Shown here: one piece after another, positions 32,198 to 43,330 of the stretch | Position numbering within the stretch: position 1 is the stretch's first letter | Layout of the letters: the number at the start of each line of letters is the position of its first letter | Origin: Pleurostoma richardsiae | Lineage: Eukaryota; Ascomycota; Sordariomycetes; Calosphaeriales; Pleurostomataceae | Direction of reading: 5' to 3' | Length of the DNA stretch: 64,000 nt | Assembly (NCBI GenBank): GCA_030052745.1 | Contig: JANBVO010000001.1 | Coordinates: forward strand, 372,001 to 436,000 | The notes under the pieces: model-generated | Databases searched by the model: none | What the model was told of the DNA's origin: nothing | The model's input: only the letters and a program-made list of their open reading frames with translations | Position numbers and translations under genes: made by a program

Positions 32198-33122
32198 CTT
32201 GGCAGACTTTCTGCCCTGCTTGGTGTAGCAGAGCAAATGCGAGAGCAAAGAGATGAAGAGTCGTCTAGTCTGCGAGCTTGATGTGTTGACCTGGTAGATC
32301 AAGGTATTTTACTCGTACGTCAGGAGGGAGGCTGAGCAACTGGAGGTCTTGGCTTGGTACGGAGGCTGCGGGGCTCAGGTACAGAAAGCAGAGAAAGCTG
32401 GCTTAGGCCCGGAATTAGGTCATCTGGCACATCCGTGGTGCCAGCCCAAGCACGGTACGAGAGTAACTGGCACTGTGCTTCTAGAAATCCTCTACGCCTG
32501 TGCTATAGTGAGAGAGAGACCCGCGATTACAGTGCGACCAGCGGACCTGAATATTGATGGGGTCGCGATTGCATTACGAGTCAACAAACGGGCTCCGACT
32601 TTACCAGCAAGGCGTGAATTCGATGATAAAGAAGCTTCATTCATGGATCCTGAGCTACCATCCTTGACGAGGAGGTCAACGTTTGCTCCAGAAGGACATT
32701 GACACATTAACACTTGCAACGCGACGGCCGACAGAAGACAATGAATGTCGAAAGGCGGACTTTTTGGCGTTGCTTGGAATTGCAGAGCAGGATATGGAGC
32801 TTATAGACAGATCAACCCCCCAATTGTCCGTAACCCGTGTCATGACCGGATTCTTGTCCACCGGCGTCCAATGAGACCACGCGAGCCTCCAGAAGGCATC
32901 CAGATGCCGCGCAGTTTCGAATATCAATAAATGAAAGCCAAGGAAAGACAAAGCAGGTCGTGCGAAAACCCATCAACCAAAGAACCCTCCATTCATGAAG
33001 AAAAGGACGAGGACGACGCCCCTTCCATTAGAATGATGCTGCCGCAGCCGTCGTGAGCGTGAAAGCAAACCCTCCTCCGCCACCCGTATTATGTTTGGAT
33101 ATCATATCGGAGCGGTGGTTCA
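32198..33122. other. ABP1 promoter / 3' side of CYSTM gene
   Basis: Intergenic, about 0.9 kb, between two minus-strand genes. No supportable gene or repeat. Confidence 0.5.
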
Positions 33123-33464
33123 TCAACACATCTCGCAACAGTCGACGCAGACGTCGCAGCCTTCATCGCAGATACAGCAGCAGAGTGCTGTCGCCAAACA
33201 TGCCTTCAGGCACCCACCACCACCTCCAGACTGTCTCGGAGGGGGCTGCTGCTGGTACTGCATCGGAGGGGGCTGCTGATAGTATCCTCCCTGAGGGGGG
33301 CCGCCATACGCCTAGTATTTCCGTTAGCATCAATGAACTTGCTACCTCTATTGCAGAGAACCTGAATGTGAACAAAAAGAAGCCGAGTGTGGTCTCACCT
33401 GCTGGGGGTATTGGGGGTAGCCCTGGGGCGGAGGGCCCTGCTGGTAGTACTGCTGCGCAGACAT
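33123..33464 (-). CDS. CYSTM-type small cysteine-rich membrane protein
   Basis: Two exons, 33464-33399 and 33311-33123, give 84 residues. The first exon reads MSAQQYYQQGPPPQGYPQYP and ends at a GTGAGA donor; exon 2 follows an ACTAG acceptor and continues AYGGPPQGGYY, QQPPPMQYQQ. The Gln/Pro/Tyr-rich half ends in GGGGG, then the last 30 residues form a Cys cluster (CLKACLATALCCCICDEGCDV, CVDCCEMC). That is the CYSTM module: a tail-anchored, membrane-inserted Cys-rich segment. Family members in fungi and plants are stress-linked membrane proteins, often palmitoylated. Two other reading frames of this DNA are open on the plus strand (33053-33478), which can mislead gene callers. Role here unknown; family assignment from composition and layout is good. 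Confidence 0.85.
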
Positions 33465-35446
33465 TGCGATTGTATTAAGAACGGTGTTGGGATCGACTAG
33501 GCGGAAAGTGATAGGCGGTGGTCAGAATGGCACACGGGTGTCAAGGAGCGAATGGGCACGATGCTTGGCGAGATCGTGGGCGGAAAGAGACGAGTAGGGC
33601 TGAAAGAACCAAGACTTCTGCGTCTCGCACGGCTTGGGCAAGGAATGTTTTGTGTGGTGGAGGAGAGAGCGAGAGGGAACCTTCAATAGCAATTTATTCT
33701 GGGGCGTCAGCCTTCTTGCGTGGCACCCCGAGCGTGACGTTTTAGACTAGTGGGGTCACCCTCCCTCCTCCCGCAGCACCAGCAACCCTGCTTCAGGTCG
33801 GCCGGTCTTCTTAGCACCGCCTGTTTAGAGGCGCTGCCGGGATTCGTCACCACCTCCGGTTCAAGCACACTGCCCTGTCTCTAGCGTCCTTTATTGTATG
33901 GAATGGGGTGGCCAGAGGCCAGCATCTGGTCTTGTGGCAATTGGCTTTGACGTATCTTGCAGCAACTACAGTAACTCATCAGCTGCAAAGGACGTGCGAA
34001 GGGATACCGAGGCCATTCTCCGACCATCCCACCTGTGACTACGAACATCTCTATTTTAAGGAAATGCTAGTCCTTGCGACCTTACGGAGCCTATCTCCGG
34101 AGTGACCGACAGTGACAGACTGAGGACATCAAGCCGGCATGGCTGGCTTGCTTCTCTCGAGCGACACTAGGTGAAGCCGACGGCCATATCCCGGCAATGG
34201 CTTGATGCGAAGCGCCCTCTACCATGTCTCCTCCCTTGCGCCGCGCTCCATCTCCAATCTGCTTCAGGTTTTCCAAAGCGGCAGTGTAGAGGAGCACCCC
34301 TGCGTAGTCGACCACTCTGCCGTGGTTCCGAGGCAGGGATAAGGTAGTTCCGCATTGTTGGTCTCAGGGTCCATTGGGTGTTGGCGGCCAAGCTTTGCGG
34401 CGCTAGCCGCAACTCAGCCACAGCGTGGCCGAACAACGACACCTGCGGCGTTTAAACGCGTATAGCTCTGGCAAAAGCTTCACCGCCCCTGGCATGGATC
34501 GAATGCAGCTAGGCTCCTGTTGCTTTACTGTATTCCATGCTCGGAAGCCTATTTGGTGCCGCCGACTTGTGTTTTCGGAACGCAGATCCGTTCTGGAGTC
34601 GTTCGGACTTTAAGGGGAAGGATCGCTCCCAGCCAGTTATAAGGGGTTGCTACTATGCCCTAAATACCATCTGTGATTCCTTTCTTGTAGACATACAATA
34701 TTAATGAGGTATTGCTTGATGCCCTCTCTCAGAGTAGCTCAGTAAAATGCAGTTGCAATATCAAGAAATGACATGATAGTGATCCATGTAGTGCTTACGC
34801 CTAATGGACAGAGAGACCGTACCGCTTAGGTTCGGAGTTCGGCAGTATGGTTACAAATATTGAAGTACAGCAAAATTCAGAACGGCTCGAGTTTCTGTTC
34901 ATGCCTTGAATGAGCACAGAGTGCGGGGCTAAGTTGACATGCAAAATACCTTCATGTAATGTACGGATCAAGTACGATCTAAGGTGAGCCTAGGATAGTG
35001 AGCGGTGAGCGGTGAGCGGTGGAGGACGCAAATTGTGGTCCGTGCACAATTCGGATCTGATAAAATGACGCAAGAAATTTCTAGCCAATGATTGTGCCGA
35101 AGACTCTTTTACCAGGAAATGGCGGGGCAGCCTTCCCTCGCGCACGCCACCATCACCGATCCATCGGAGCTCAAGACCGCAAATTCGTCTGTCGCTCAGG
35201 CCTGAAGTACCCAGGTATGTTGAGAAATCAGGAACCTACCCGTGCTTGCCTATGTCAGCACCGCCAGAAAGCTCATTCTAAGCTCAGATTTCGACATTTT
35301 CGGCTTCCGGACGTGCTCCTTCTCACGACTGCCCCTCCATCACATAAGCGGCGCCGTCTTGAAAATCGATCACTGCTGAGACACTCTCCGCTCATCTGCG
35401 TCGACTACCGACTGTCGCAACAATTTGTCTGTCGACCACAGAGACC
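33465..35446. other. Divergent intergenic region, CYSTM and GRX4
   Basis: About 2 kb upstream of both genes. Holds a GTGAGCG tandem repeat at 34998-35022. The GRX4 leader at 35300-35440 is pyrimidine-rich. A TAGCTCAGT sequence near 34735 resembles a tRNA A box, but no B box follows. Confidence 0.5.
34998..35022 (+). repeat. GTGAGCG tandem repeat
   Basis: Three consecutive 7-bp GTGAGCG units plus a partial copy, ~430 bp upstream of the glutaredoxin start. Confidence 0.75.
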
Positions 35447-36308
35447 ATGTCGACCATCAAGGAGATCACGAGCTACGAGGAGTGGGATGCTCACCTCTCA
35501 TCCCTGCCTCCCTCCACGACCCTCATCATCTCTTTCCACGCGCCCTGGGCCGCCCCCTGCGCCCAGATGGCCACCGTCCTCAAGACCCTCGCCGCCGAGT
35601 ACCCCGCCGACCCGTCCAAAACCTCCTGGGTCTCTCTCAATGCCGAGGACCTGAGCGACGTCTCCGAGAAGTACGACGTCACCGCCGTGCCCTTCCTCGT
35701 CATCTCGCGCGGTGGCCAGGTCCTCGAGACCGTCAGCGGCAGCAGTGCTGTCAAGGTGCGGAACGCCATCGAGGCACACGTGGGCAAGCCGGGCCAGAGC
35801 ACATCAGCGTCAACTCCATCAGCACCGTCGACGGCGACGATCGGGGCCGGGTTGGTGGAGAAGGCGCCCGAGCCGCAGGATCCCGCCAAGGCTAAGGAGG
35901 AGCTGTTCAAGCGGCTGGCGGAGCTGGTCAAGGCCGCGCCGGTAATGCTGTTCATGAAGGGCACGCCGAGCTCGCCGCAGTGCGGCTTCTCGCGGCAGCT
36001 GGTGGCCATGCTGCGCGAGAACGCGGTCAAGTACGGCTTCTTCAACATCCTGGCCGACGATGAGGTGCGGCAGGGCCTGAAGGAGTTCGCGGACTGGCCC
36101 ACATACCCGCAGCTGTGGGTGGACGGTGAGCTGGTGGGTGGGCTGGATATTGTGAGTCGAGAGATTTCCTCTCCCTATCAATGCATAGAGTGGCACTTGG
36201 ACATATGCTAACCTGCGGTTGTTATAGGTCAAGGAGGAGATTGCCAGCAACCCAGACTTCCTCAAGCCGTACAGTGTTAAGAGCAACGGCGAGGCGACGA
36301 CGGCGTAG
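35447..36308 (+). CDS. GRX4: Monothiol glutaredoxin GRX3/GRX4 (CGFS type)
   Basis: Cytosolic/nuclear [2Fe-2S]-binding glutaredoxin that delivers iron-sulfur clusters and signals iron status to repressors. Two exons, 35447-36151 and 36228-36308, give 261 residues. The N-terminal thioredoxin-like domain (~1-110) has the degenerate active site WAAPCAQM, then SEKYDVTAVPFLVISRGG. After an Ala/Ser/Thr linker comes one glutaredoxin domain with MLFMKGTPSSPQCGFS; the cluster-binding Cys is at ~179. The glutathione-binding TYPQLWVDGELVGGLDIV is split by the intron between Ile and Val. Trx-Grx with a single Grx domain is the usual fungal form. No targeting peptide is seen, consistent with the cytosol/nucleus rather than the mitochondrial GRX5 type. 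Very confident. Confidence 0.96.
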
Positions 36309-36836
36309 GAGGGCAAGTCAGAGGTTTGGTTCAGCAGTAATGGCAGGTTGGTTGCGTTATGAACACATTGGCATCGGCGCTCCCTGTCGTCGAGGGGTGT
36401 GTGCGTCTTCTGAGAATGGCACTTGATACTTAGCACTCTTGCTTCGTTATTTGTACATAGGGTTCTGCTTTGGAGATATAGAGGAAAACGGCAATGATTC
36501 AAATACCCCAAACGGCTCGCTCATCTATGATGTCCAAAAGTGTCTGCCACATGGTCTATATGTCGTAAATACTTCTCCCAAGCACAGTTGGTGCTGCGCA
36601 ACCGAGTCGGCTAGATGCGCGTATTGATCCTCCTCAGTGTCCATACGCTCTAACACCAGCACCTGTATTCCTACTATGCGCTCCATTGAGAAGACTCTGG
36701 CGACATCTAATTGTTCCCACTCCGCAGCCGGGATTATAAGTTCGGAATCTTCGCCCAGCTCGACTGCCGCAACCCTTAGCGGGTTCTCCGGCGTGTGGGC
36801 TGCTAGTCGCCAACGACACCGGCCTCTGGGCCAGAA
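36309..36836. other. Convergent 3' region
   Basis: Between the glutaredoxin stop and the multicopper oxidase stop on the other strand; two 3' UTRs expected. Confidence 0.6.
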
Positions 36837-38971
36837 TCAAGCAGCTTCAGTACCATCGAACCCGTAGAAAATGCTATCCTTCGGCGTCGCCCCCTTCTCC
36901 AGCTCCTCCACGCTCGCCTCGCACAGTCGCGCGCTTTCTTCCGGCACGGCCCAGGTCCGCAGCACGTCGAGCCGCGACGCGAACTGCATGGCCATGCCTG
37001 CCTCCGCGTGCCAGAGCATGTGGCAGTGGAAGTTCCACACGCCCGGGTTGTCCGCGACGAACCTGATCAGCGACCACCCGAAGCCCTCGACGGTGGCGAC
37101 GTCCCTGCGCGTCGGGTTCGCGACGACGGAGGCGTTGGCCGGGTCGAGCAGCCCCTTGCCCTCGGGCTGCAGCCCGAGGCTCTCGTAGCCGGGGAAGTAG
37201 CCGTGGCCGGCGGCCAGGATGAACATCTCGGCGCCGTGCAGGTGGAAGGGGTGGTTGCCCTCGTCGAAGTTCTGCAGGACCACGTCGACGACCTCGACGG
37301 TCTCGGAGCTGATGACCAGCTCGTGCCGCGCGTCGAAGGCCGCAGTGTTGACGCCCTCCACCTGGAAGGACTCGTTGTTGGAGGCGAGTCCCTCGACGAG
37401 CCGGTGGAGAGTTGGCGACTTCAGGTTCGCGCGGAAGGTCGACTTGTTGAGGAACCCCCGTTCCAGGCGCCAGTCTCCTATTTCTAGGTTGACGCGGAGG
37501 TACCACGACTGGTGCGCGTACTCAGGGGCGGATACGGGTGGAGTAGGGATGAACGTCCCCGTTGGTTTGTCTTTGCACTCCACAGCGTACTTGCCGCTGT
37601 CGTTCTCAGTGGTAGGCAGAACAGCCGCCTCTGTCTTGGCAGAACCCTCCGAGGAGTATCGAACTATAGCTTTAGCCTCGGACATGCCGTGCTCTGGGAG
37701 GACGTTCTCCGCGAAGCAGTGGTTGAGCATCCTGGCCCTGAGCCAGAAAGACTCCGCGCCCGTCTGGTTCGCGTTCAGAACAACGCTGTACCTCTGCCCT
37801 GGACCCACCAGGATGCTGGAGTCGGCAGTGGGTTCAACGTCAATGCCATCGACCTCCGTGATTGGCAAGCTCAGGTGGTGGTCCACCGAGACCTCAAACC
37901 AAGCAAAGCCGCCGACGTTCAAGAAGCGTAGGCGATGCTGCTCATTGGGCGCGAGGTCGAACGTGGGCATGTAAGCCGTAGAGCTGTCACAGCGTCGCAG
38001 CGGATGCAGTGAGCAGTCCACAACGTTCGCCCCGTTTATCAGCGCCCCATTGGGGACAGGGGATGCCTCACTCCCCGGAGATAAGGTGTCCTTCAGCAGG
38101 ATATCTGACAAGTCATGGTACCAGTCCTGCAGCATGACGACGCGGTCCGTGGCATACTGGGGCTGGTGCTCCTTGTCCGCCAAAGAATGGATGACTATTG
38201 GGCCAACTAAGCCGTCAAGAGCCTGTGCCGCATGGTGTCCGTGGTAAAAGTCTGCAGCGTCAATGAGTGGGGGCCTCGAATGAGCAGGGGAAGACTGGCA
38301 GACTTACAAGTACCGGCCTGCCCCTTGATCGTGAACTCGTAGCGGAACTTCCGCCCATGCGCAATAGGGCAGTTAGTCACGCCCGCGGTGCCGTCCATCC
38401 AGTTGGTGCCGTTCTGGAAGATGCCATGCCAGTGGATAGAGGTCGCGTTGACTGCGCGGTTCTCGACGTTGACCACGATGGTGTCTCCCTCATTGCACTC
38501 AATCAGTTCACCTGGGAACTTGCCATTGATGGCGAGCATAGGGCGGAACACGCCGTCCGGGTTAGCCACGATGTCCTGAATCACCCAGTTGTACACGCGT
38601 ACTGTCGGAGTTGCTTCATAGTCCCAGTCTGGGTCAAGCACATAGTCCGAGTCGGGCCTCCGGAACGTCCCAGTCTGACCAGTTACGGTATTGGAATCAT
38701 CCCTCCGTAAGAGCTGCCGCAATAAAACCCCTAGCAGAGCGATGACTACCACGGCTGACGGCACCAATGCTAGAAGCCACCATTTGGAGGGCGACCGCCG
38801 CTTTGGTGATGCTTCAGTTGCCTCGCTTTCATCATCGCCCTCTTGCGACAGCAATCGCTCATGCTGTTCAAGGTCGACGTCTTCCTTGCCCCCTCTCGGT
38901 TCTACCGGTTTCGCATCTTCCTGGCGACCATTGGACGGCGAGGAAGATCGGAGTTTGGTGTATTCGACCAT
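36837..38971 (-). CDS. Membrane-anchored multicopper oxidase (laccase-like)
   Basis: Oxidises a substrate (phenol, metal ion or other) while reducing O2 to water. Two exons, 38971-38308 and 38251-36837, give 692 residues. A cytosolic tail rich in Glu/Asp/Arg (1-63) precedes a single hydrophobic segment (~64-85, WWLLALVPSAVVVIALLGVLL), so it is a type II membrane protein with the oxidase outside. Copper ligands are in four motifs: HWHG (~178), YHGHH (~224), HPFHLHG (~554) and HCHMLWH (~629). The residue ten after the type-1 Cys is Met. The intron falls just before FYHGHH. There is no neighbouring FTR1 iron permease and no clear Fet3-specific sign, so I do not call it a ferroxidase. The in-frame region upstream has no ATG, which fixes the start. 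Confidence 0.9.
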
Positions 38972-41900
38972 GTTGGCCGCTGTCGAGTGCCGATGCGAAG
39001 AGCGCAGAGCACTTCCTATTGTTCCATCGGTGCCCTCCGGCCAGCGATTGTTTCCCTGCGCACGCTGTACTTGGCGAGAGGCGCTTGCCAACTGCCACAG
39101 CGATACAATCCCCGAAAGGTGTCTCCTATGTCCGTATCACCGCAATCCCCTATATGTGGCGCGCTGAATCACCGCTGCCAAGCACCGGAGCTCAGACAAG
39201 GGTAGAACTCCCAACTTCGGGGTTCATGAGAGGAGACGAAAGGAGACGACATCTTTTCTTACTTTATCCGCAGTGCTGCTGCTCACTGTCAGATTTGTCG
39301 CCTCACGGTCGACAGGGGGGTCACTCCTGTTACAGCGCGTTTCCGTGGTGGCTCCACGCTGCGACGCTGTGATTAGCGTTGCGCGTGTCTATTCCCCTGA
39401 CGCTGGTTGGTGAAGAGCGAAACCCCTGTTGCTCCCATCCCCAAGGAGCAGACCGAGGCGCTGCCGTTCCCACCGGGCATTGTGCCCACGTGCTGCTCCT
39501 CCAGATCCAGCCAATACCGTGTCTGGTCACATGACCACCTACTCGTCCACCAAGACTTGTTCTGGAAATGCTTTTGGAGCGGGATAACCTCAATTTACTG
39601 TGGTATACGGTAACAGACTTGTTTGTAGTAGACAATGGGCTCCTACAATGATTTTCTTGCTGCTCTTTTACCCGGAGGTTGAGACTTCTTACAGTTGAAC
39701 AGTCGACACGATAGGTCTTTTCCAAGTTGTGTGTTCGCGTCTCTCATCGTTCGATTACCTGTCTCTTCTATGATCATTCTTTGATTTCCAGACTGGATAT
39801 CAGAAGCGATAGAACAGCGCCTGCTCCAGCCGCCCACCCGCCGTCCACTCACCAGGTCGACTTGCTGCAAGCTGATCGAGTGGTTAGCATGATTCCTTCT
39901 TGTCGAAGCCGGCCGCGTGCTTCCTGCGAGCTCCAGCCTCGTAAAACACTACACTGTCATAGTGCGCTGTGTTTATGCTGTATGGCATTTTGACGAGCGC
40001 TGGGGAGGAAAACTCGACAGATCTCAAGAAGGCGCGTCAATAACCTGCACTTTTGTTCCCCATCCACCAAAGTTCAGCAAGAACTGTCGGAAACGACCTC
40101 GAAGGCCGGAAAGCAGACGTGTTGCCTCGGCAGTCAGCCAATCGCCTTGGCAACAAATGCAGTGCTATCCAAACCTTCTGGTATCTGGGTTGCTAGCACA
40201 CCTGCGAACCATCACTGACTGCAAAACGCAGCGGGCACTGCACGACAGCTTCATGGACCGGTATCCCCCTTTTCAATCAAGTGTTAAGACTCCAAGTGAA
40301 ACTTCATGAGGTGCCTGCCAGGTACGCATTATCCTCAGAGTTGACAAGAGTTTCATGCTACCTTAATCACGGGAGGCTATCTGTTCGGCTGGACGGATGA
40401 TAGTACAAATCGCACATAGTGACTGAAGTGGTAGGTCTTTCTGGGCCGCGTCAGCAGCGGACAGCGCAGTAGACTCTGGAACCTCAGCTGTCATCAAAAT
40501 GCGAGAAATCACAGCGGTCGAGGTGCGGCACGATAGGCGAGCCAAACCCGGCTGTTCCCAGATGGCTGGCGAAGCTAGATACGCTCTGCAGTCGGCAAGA
40601 TGGCACTGTATGCCGGTGAAGGCTCCCCAGGCCCCCACAGAAAGCCCAACATCGTCGTCGTCGTCGTCTTCTTTCTTTAAGCGGCGCCGCGATCGGTCCT
40701 GTGACTTTGGCGCCGTCGGCGAAGAACCACACTCGGCTGCATAATGCCGATCATGTTTTCTCGGCTCGGCGGCGAAGATGGACAGGAGTAATTCCTTTCA
40801 CACTGGCGCAGCACAGCCATTACCTGCCGGCGACAGGCAGGGATGGTGTACAGTGTGCTGTGGGTGGAAGTGCGAGAAGCCCATTAATGTTGGTCCGTCA
40901 AGGTCCGACTGCTAGAGTCGCTTACCAATCGCCCAGCATCGTGTGAGCGCTAGATAACGGATGACTCACACAGAAGCACATCTCCTGCATGCTGCGGAGC
41001 CGACATGGTGTCGCCTGATGGCGGGAATGTCTCCGAGATAAGCAGCCTACATGATACTGTGGTACTCCGCCCAGTAGTTAGGGGTCATTGGACGGTAGGG
41101 CCACCGGGGCGGGATGTCTCTTGGCTTTTACACCGCCCATCCAACAGGAGGGTTTAGAGCGTCCTCCAGGGAACCCCAAGTCTCACTGGGCCGCCCCAGA
41201 CGTCATCGCTGTGTCTGGGCGCCTGGGGACTTGCAGAGCGCCTTTGCTAGCGGCGTCGCGGATCGGCCGAGTCAAGCATCTGTCGTCAGCACCTGATGCC
41301 TGGAGAAGACTCACAAACGCACGTCCCCCAGGCGCAGGATACTGCAGTGCAACTTACACGTAGACGAATGACAACTGATAGGGACAATCATACGATGGAT
41401 CTCCTTCCCTCTCTCTCTGTAACTTCGTAGTACGTGGACTCTGTACCGACGTATAGCTGGATGACATCAGCCACCTCCCGTAGCAGAAATGCCTGGAAAA
41501 CAATACCGGAGTGTTTCGAGCGGAAAGAAGAGCAACGAACCCGCAGCCGGGTAACTAACAGGACTGTGAAGACATTGATCACCTAGGTAGAGGACAGAGT
41601 ACTGGCTGGCTGGTGGACTGTGCCAGTTACCTACCTAACAGGGGTAGTCAATCGATCATCTACCGGCGCAATATGCTGTACATCCCACCCAGCCCTCGCG
41701 ATAATAAGGTTGAGTTGCAGTAAGGCTAGGTAGACGTAGATGGCTGAAAACGTATTACCGGCGCATCATACTAGCGCAGAGGATAGGCCGGATAGAGGCT
41801 TGAGAGGCTCTGGCAGCAGAAGCAACAAAGGCCAAAGGGGAGATGGAGGGGTTGGCCTTAACAGTGGACCGGAGCGGGGGAGCCATCCGGGCCATCACGC

Positions 41901-43330
41901 ATTGATTGCGTTGGGCTTTTGCATTCCTTAACCCCGTTCGCCGACCGCAGCGCCAGTGCGACTGCACACCACCTCTTCTGCGGCCCTGCAGCGCCTTGTA
42001 ACCCGTACTCCACGCTTTTGCATCGCCGCGGCGCGTTATACCTCGACTTCACTTCACTTCCTCTCCTTTCTCTCCATTCTGGGATTCCGTCCGATCACCG
42101 AAGACTTGTCGGTATCACCGAGCGCATCGGGAGGAAGAACGGAGACAGCGACAGACGCAAGCCGTAGGAAAAAGATCGTGTCCGCAAGAGGAGGAGAATC
42201 AGACGCCTGCGCAACTCTCGTCGAGTAGGAGTTCCTCCCGTTGGCTGTGCACTCTGCTCATTCCGAACGCGGGCCTCGTCCGTTGGCCTCGTTCTTAGAC
42301 GGTGCCGAACTGTAAGTTGCAATCCCCGCTTCCTGTCTACGGCGGCGACAATGCGCAAAGGCTGTCTTGCAGCCGCAGTGCCAGAATAGCTGCGTCGGTG
42401 TTCGGGGCTAACGTATCCTCAGCTCGGGAGAGAAGCTCGAAGCCTTGTCTGCCGAGTTTCTGACACTGCTTGACACCGCGCTTCCCCGCCCCCTGCCATC
42501 GTCTGTCGAACACTTGCCTTGCCACCGGCCAAGGTTACCCATCTGCAGCTTCATCGTCTCATCCGTTTACGGTTCTCCTGAGCTCGGAGCCTGCAAAGAC
42601 CGTACGAACGTCGGAAGGGGATACAAGCTCCGAAGCTCCCGTTCTGCTTGGCCGTGTCAATTCTTCGCCCAACGTAGAGGCGATAGGCTATCCGGTGAAG
42701 GATACTTGACTCAGCTGAGATTGGAAGTGGGACCTGATATATGTGCTTTTTGTCTGGGGAACCAGATCGGACCTGCGGGCTCATCAGAGTAACGCGGTTA
42801 GGCTCTTCAGTGACGCAGTGGTTGTGCCGTGCAGTGCGGCAGGACGGTGAACCACGGGCGGAAACCGTCGCTAAGTGGAGCGTTCGAACGAAGGCCACTA
42901 CATCTCGGACGATCTCCCCTCTGGGAAGGGTGCTAGAGCGTCAAGGCCTCACTTATCGTGTCAGTCACCCTGGTCGCTACCGGGACGCCACATATCGTCC
43001 TGCAGAGCGACTCTATCTCCGGATCAGCTCTGCGAGCGGGTGGATCAAGGACATTACTGTATCCAGCGACGCATGAGCCGTAGCTGCCGCCTTATTGGCA
43101 GTACTGAGGAGCTTCTCCGTCTCTTTGCGACTTATCATTGGGTCTGTTACAGGTAGAGGCCGGTATATGAAGAGCGGCCCAGGGGTGGCTCCGACAGCAA
43201 CCTGGTGTGAGATTCGACGAGTTGGACAGCATCTTGGCGCCAGTCCCAAACTCCGAGATCTCCTCTTCTTCACACTTTGTGCAAGCCCTAGCCTCCATCA
43301 ACGAACTTTGTTTTGAAACCTGTCGACACA
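38972..43330. other. 4.3-kb gene-poor region upstream of a zinc-cluster regulator
   Basis: Longest non-coding stretch in the window. It contains the multicopper oxidase promoter, a (TCG)n run at 40652-40668, several short TACCTA/CTAGGTA units near 41580-41640, and a pyrimidine-rich segment (42045-42085) that could be a transcription start of the regulator. A 12-codon ATG ORF lies at 42351-42389. I see no protein gene. Confidence 0.5.
40652..40668 (+). repeat. TCG trinucleotide microsatellite
   Basis: Five to six consecutive TCG units in intergenic DNA. Confidence 0.8.

Noticed and set aside
33053-33478. 141-codon plus-strand ORF
   Set aside because: Antisense to the spliced CYSTM gene, which has a far better protein and splice signals.
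34735-34800. tRNA A-box look-alike (TAGCTCAGT)
   Set aside because: No B box (GGTTCGANTCC) follows at the right distance and no cloverleaf can be drawn.
36837-38971. Fet3 ferroxidase identity
   Set aside because: No FTR1 neighbour, N-terminal rather than C-terminal anchor, and Fet3-specific Fe(II) residues not identifiable by eye.
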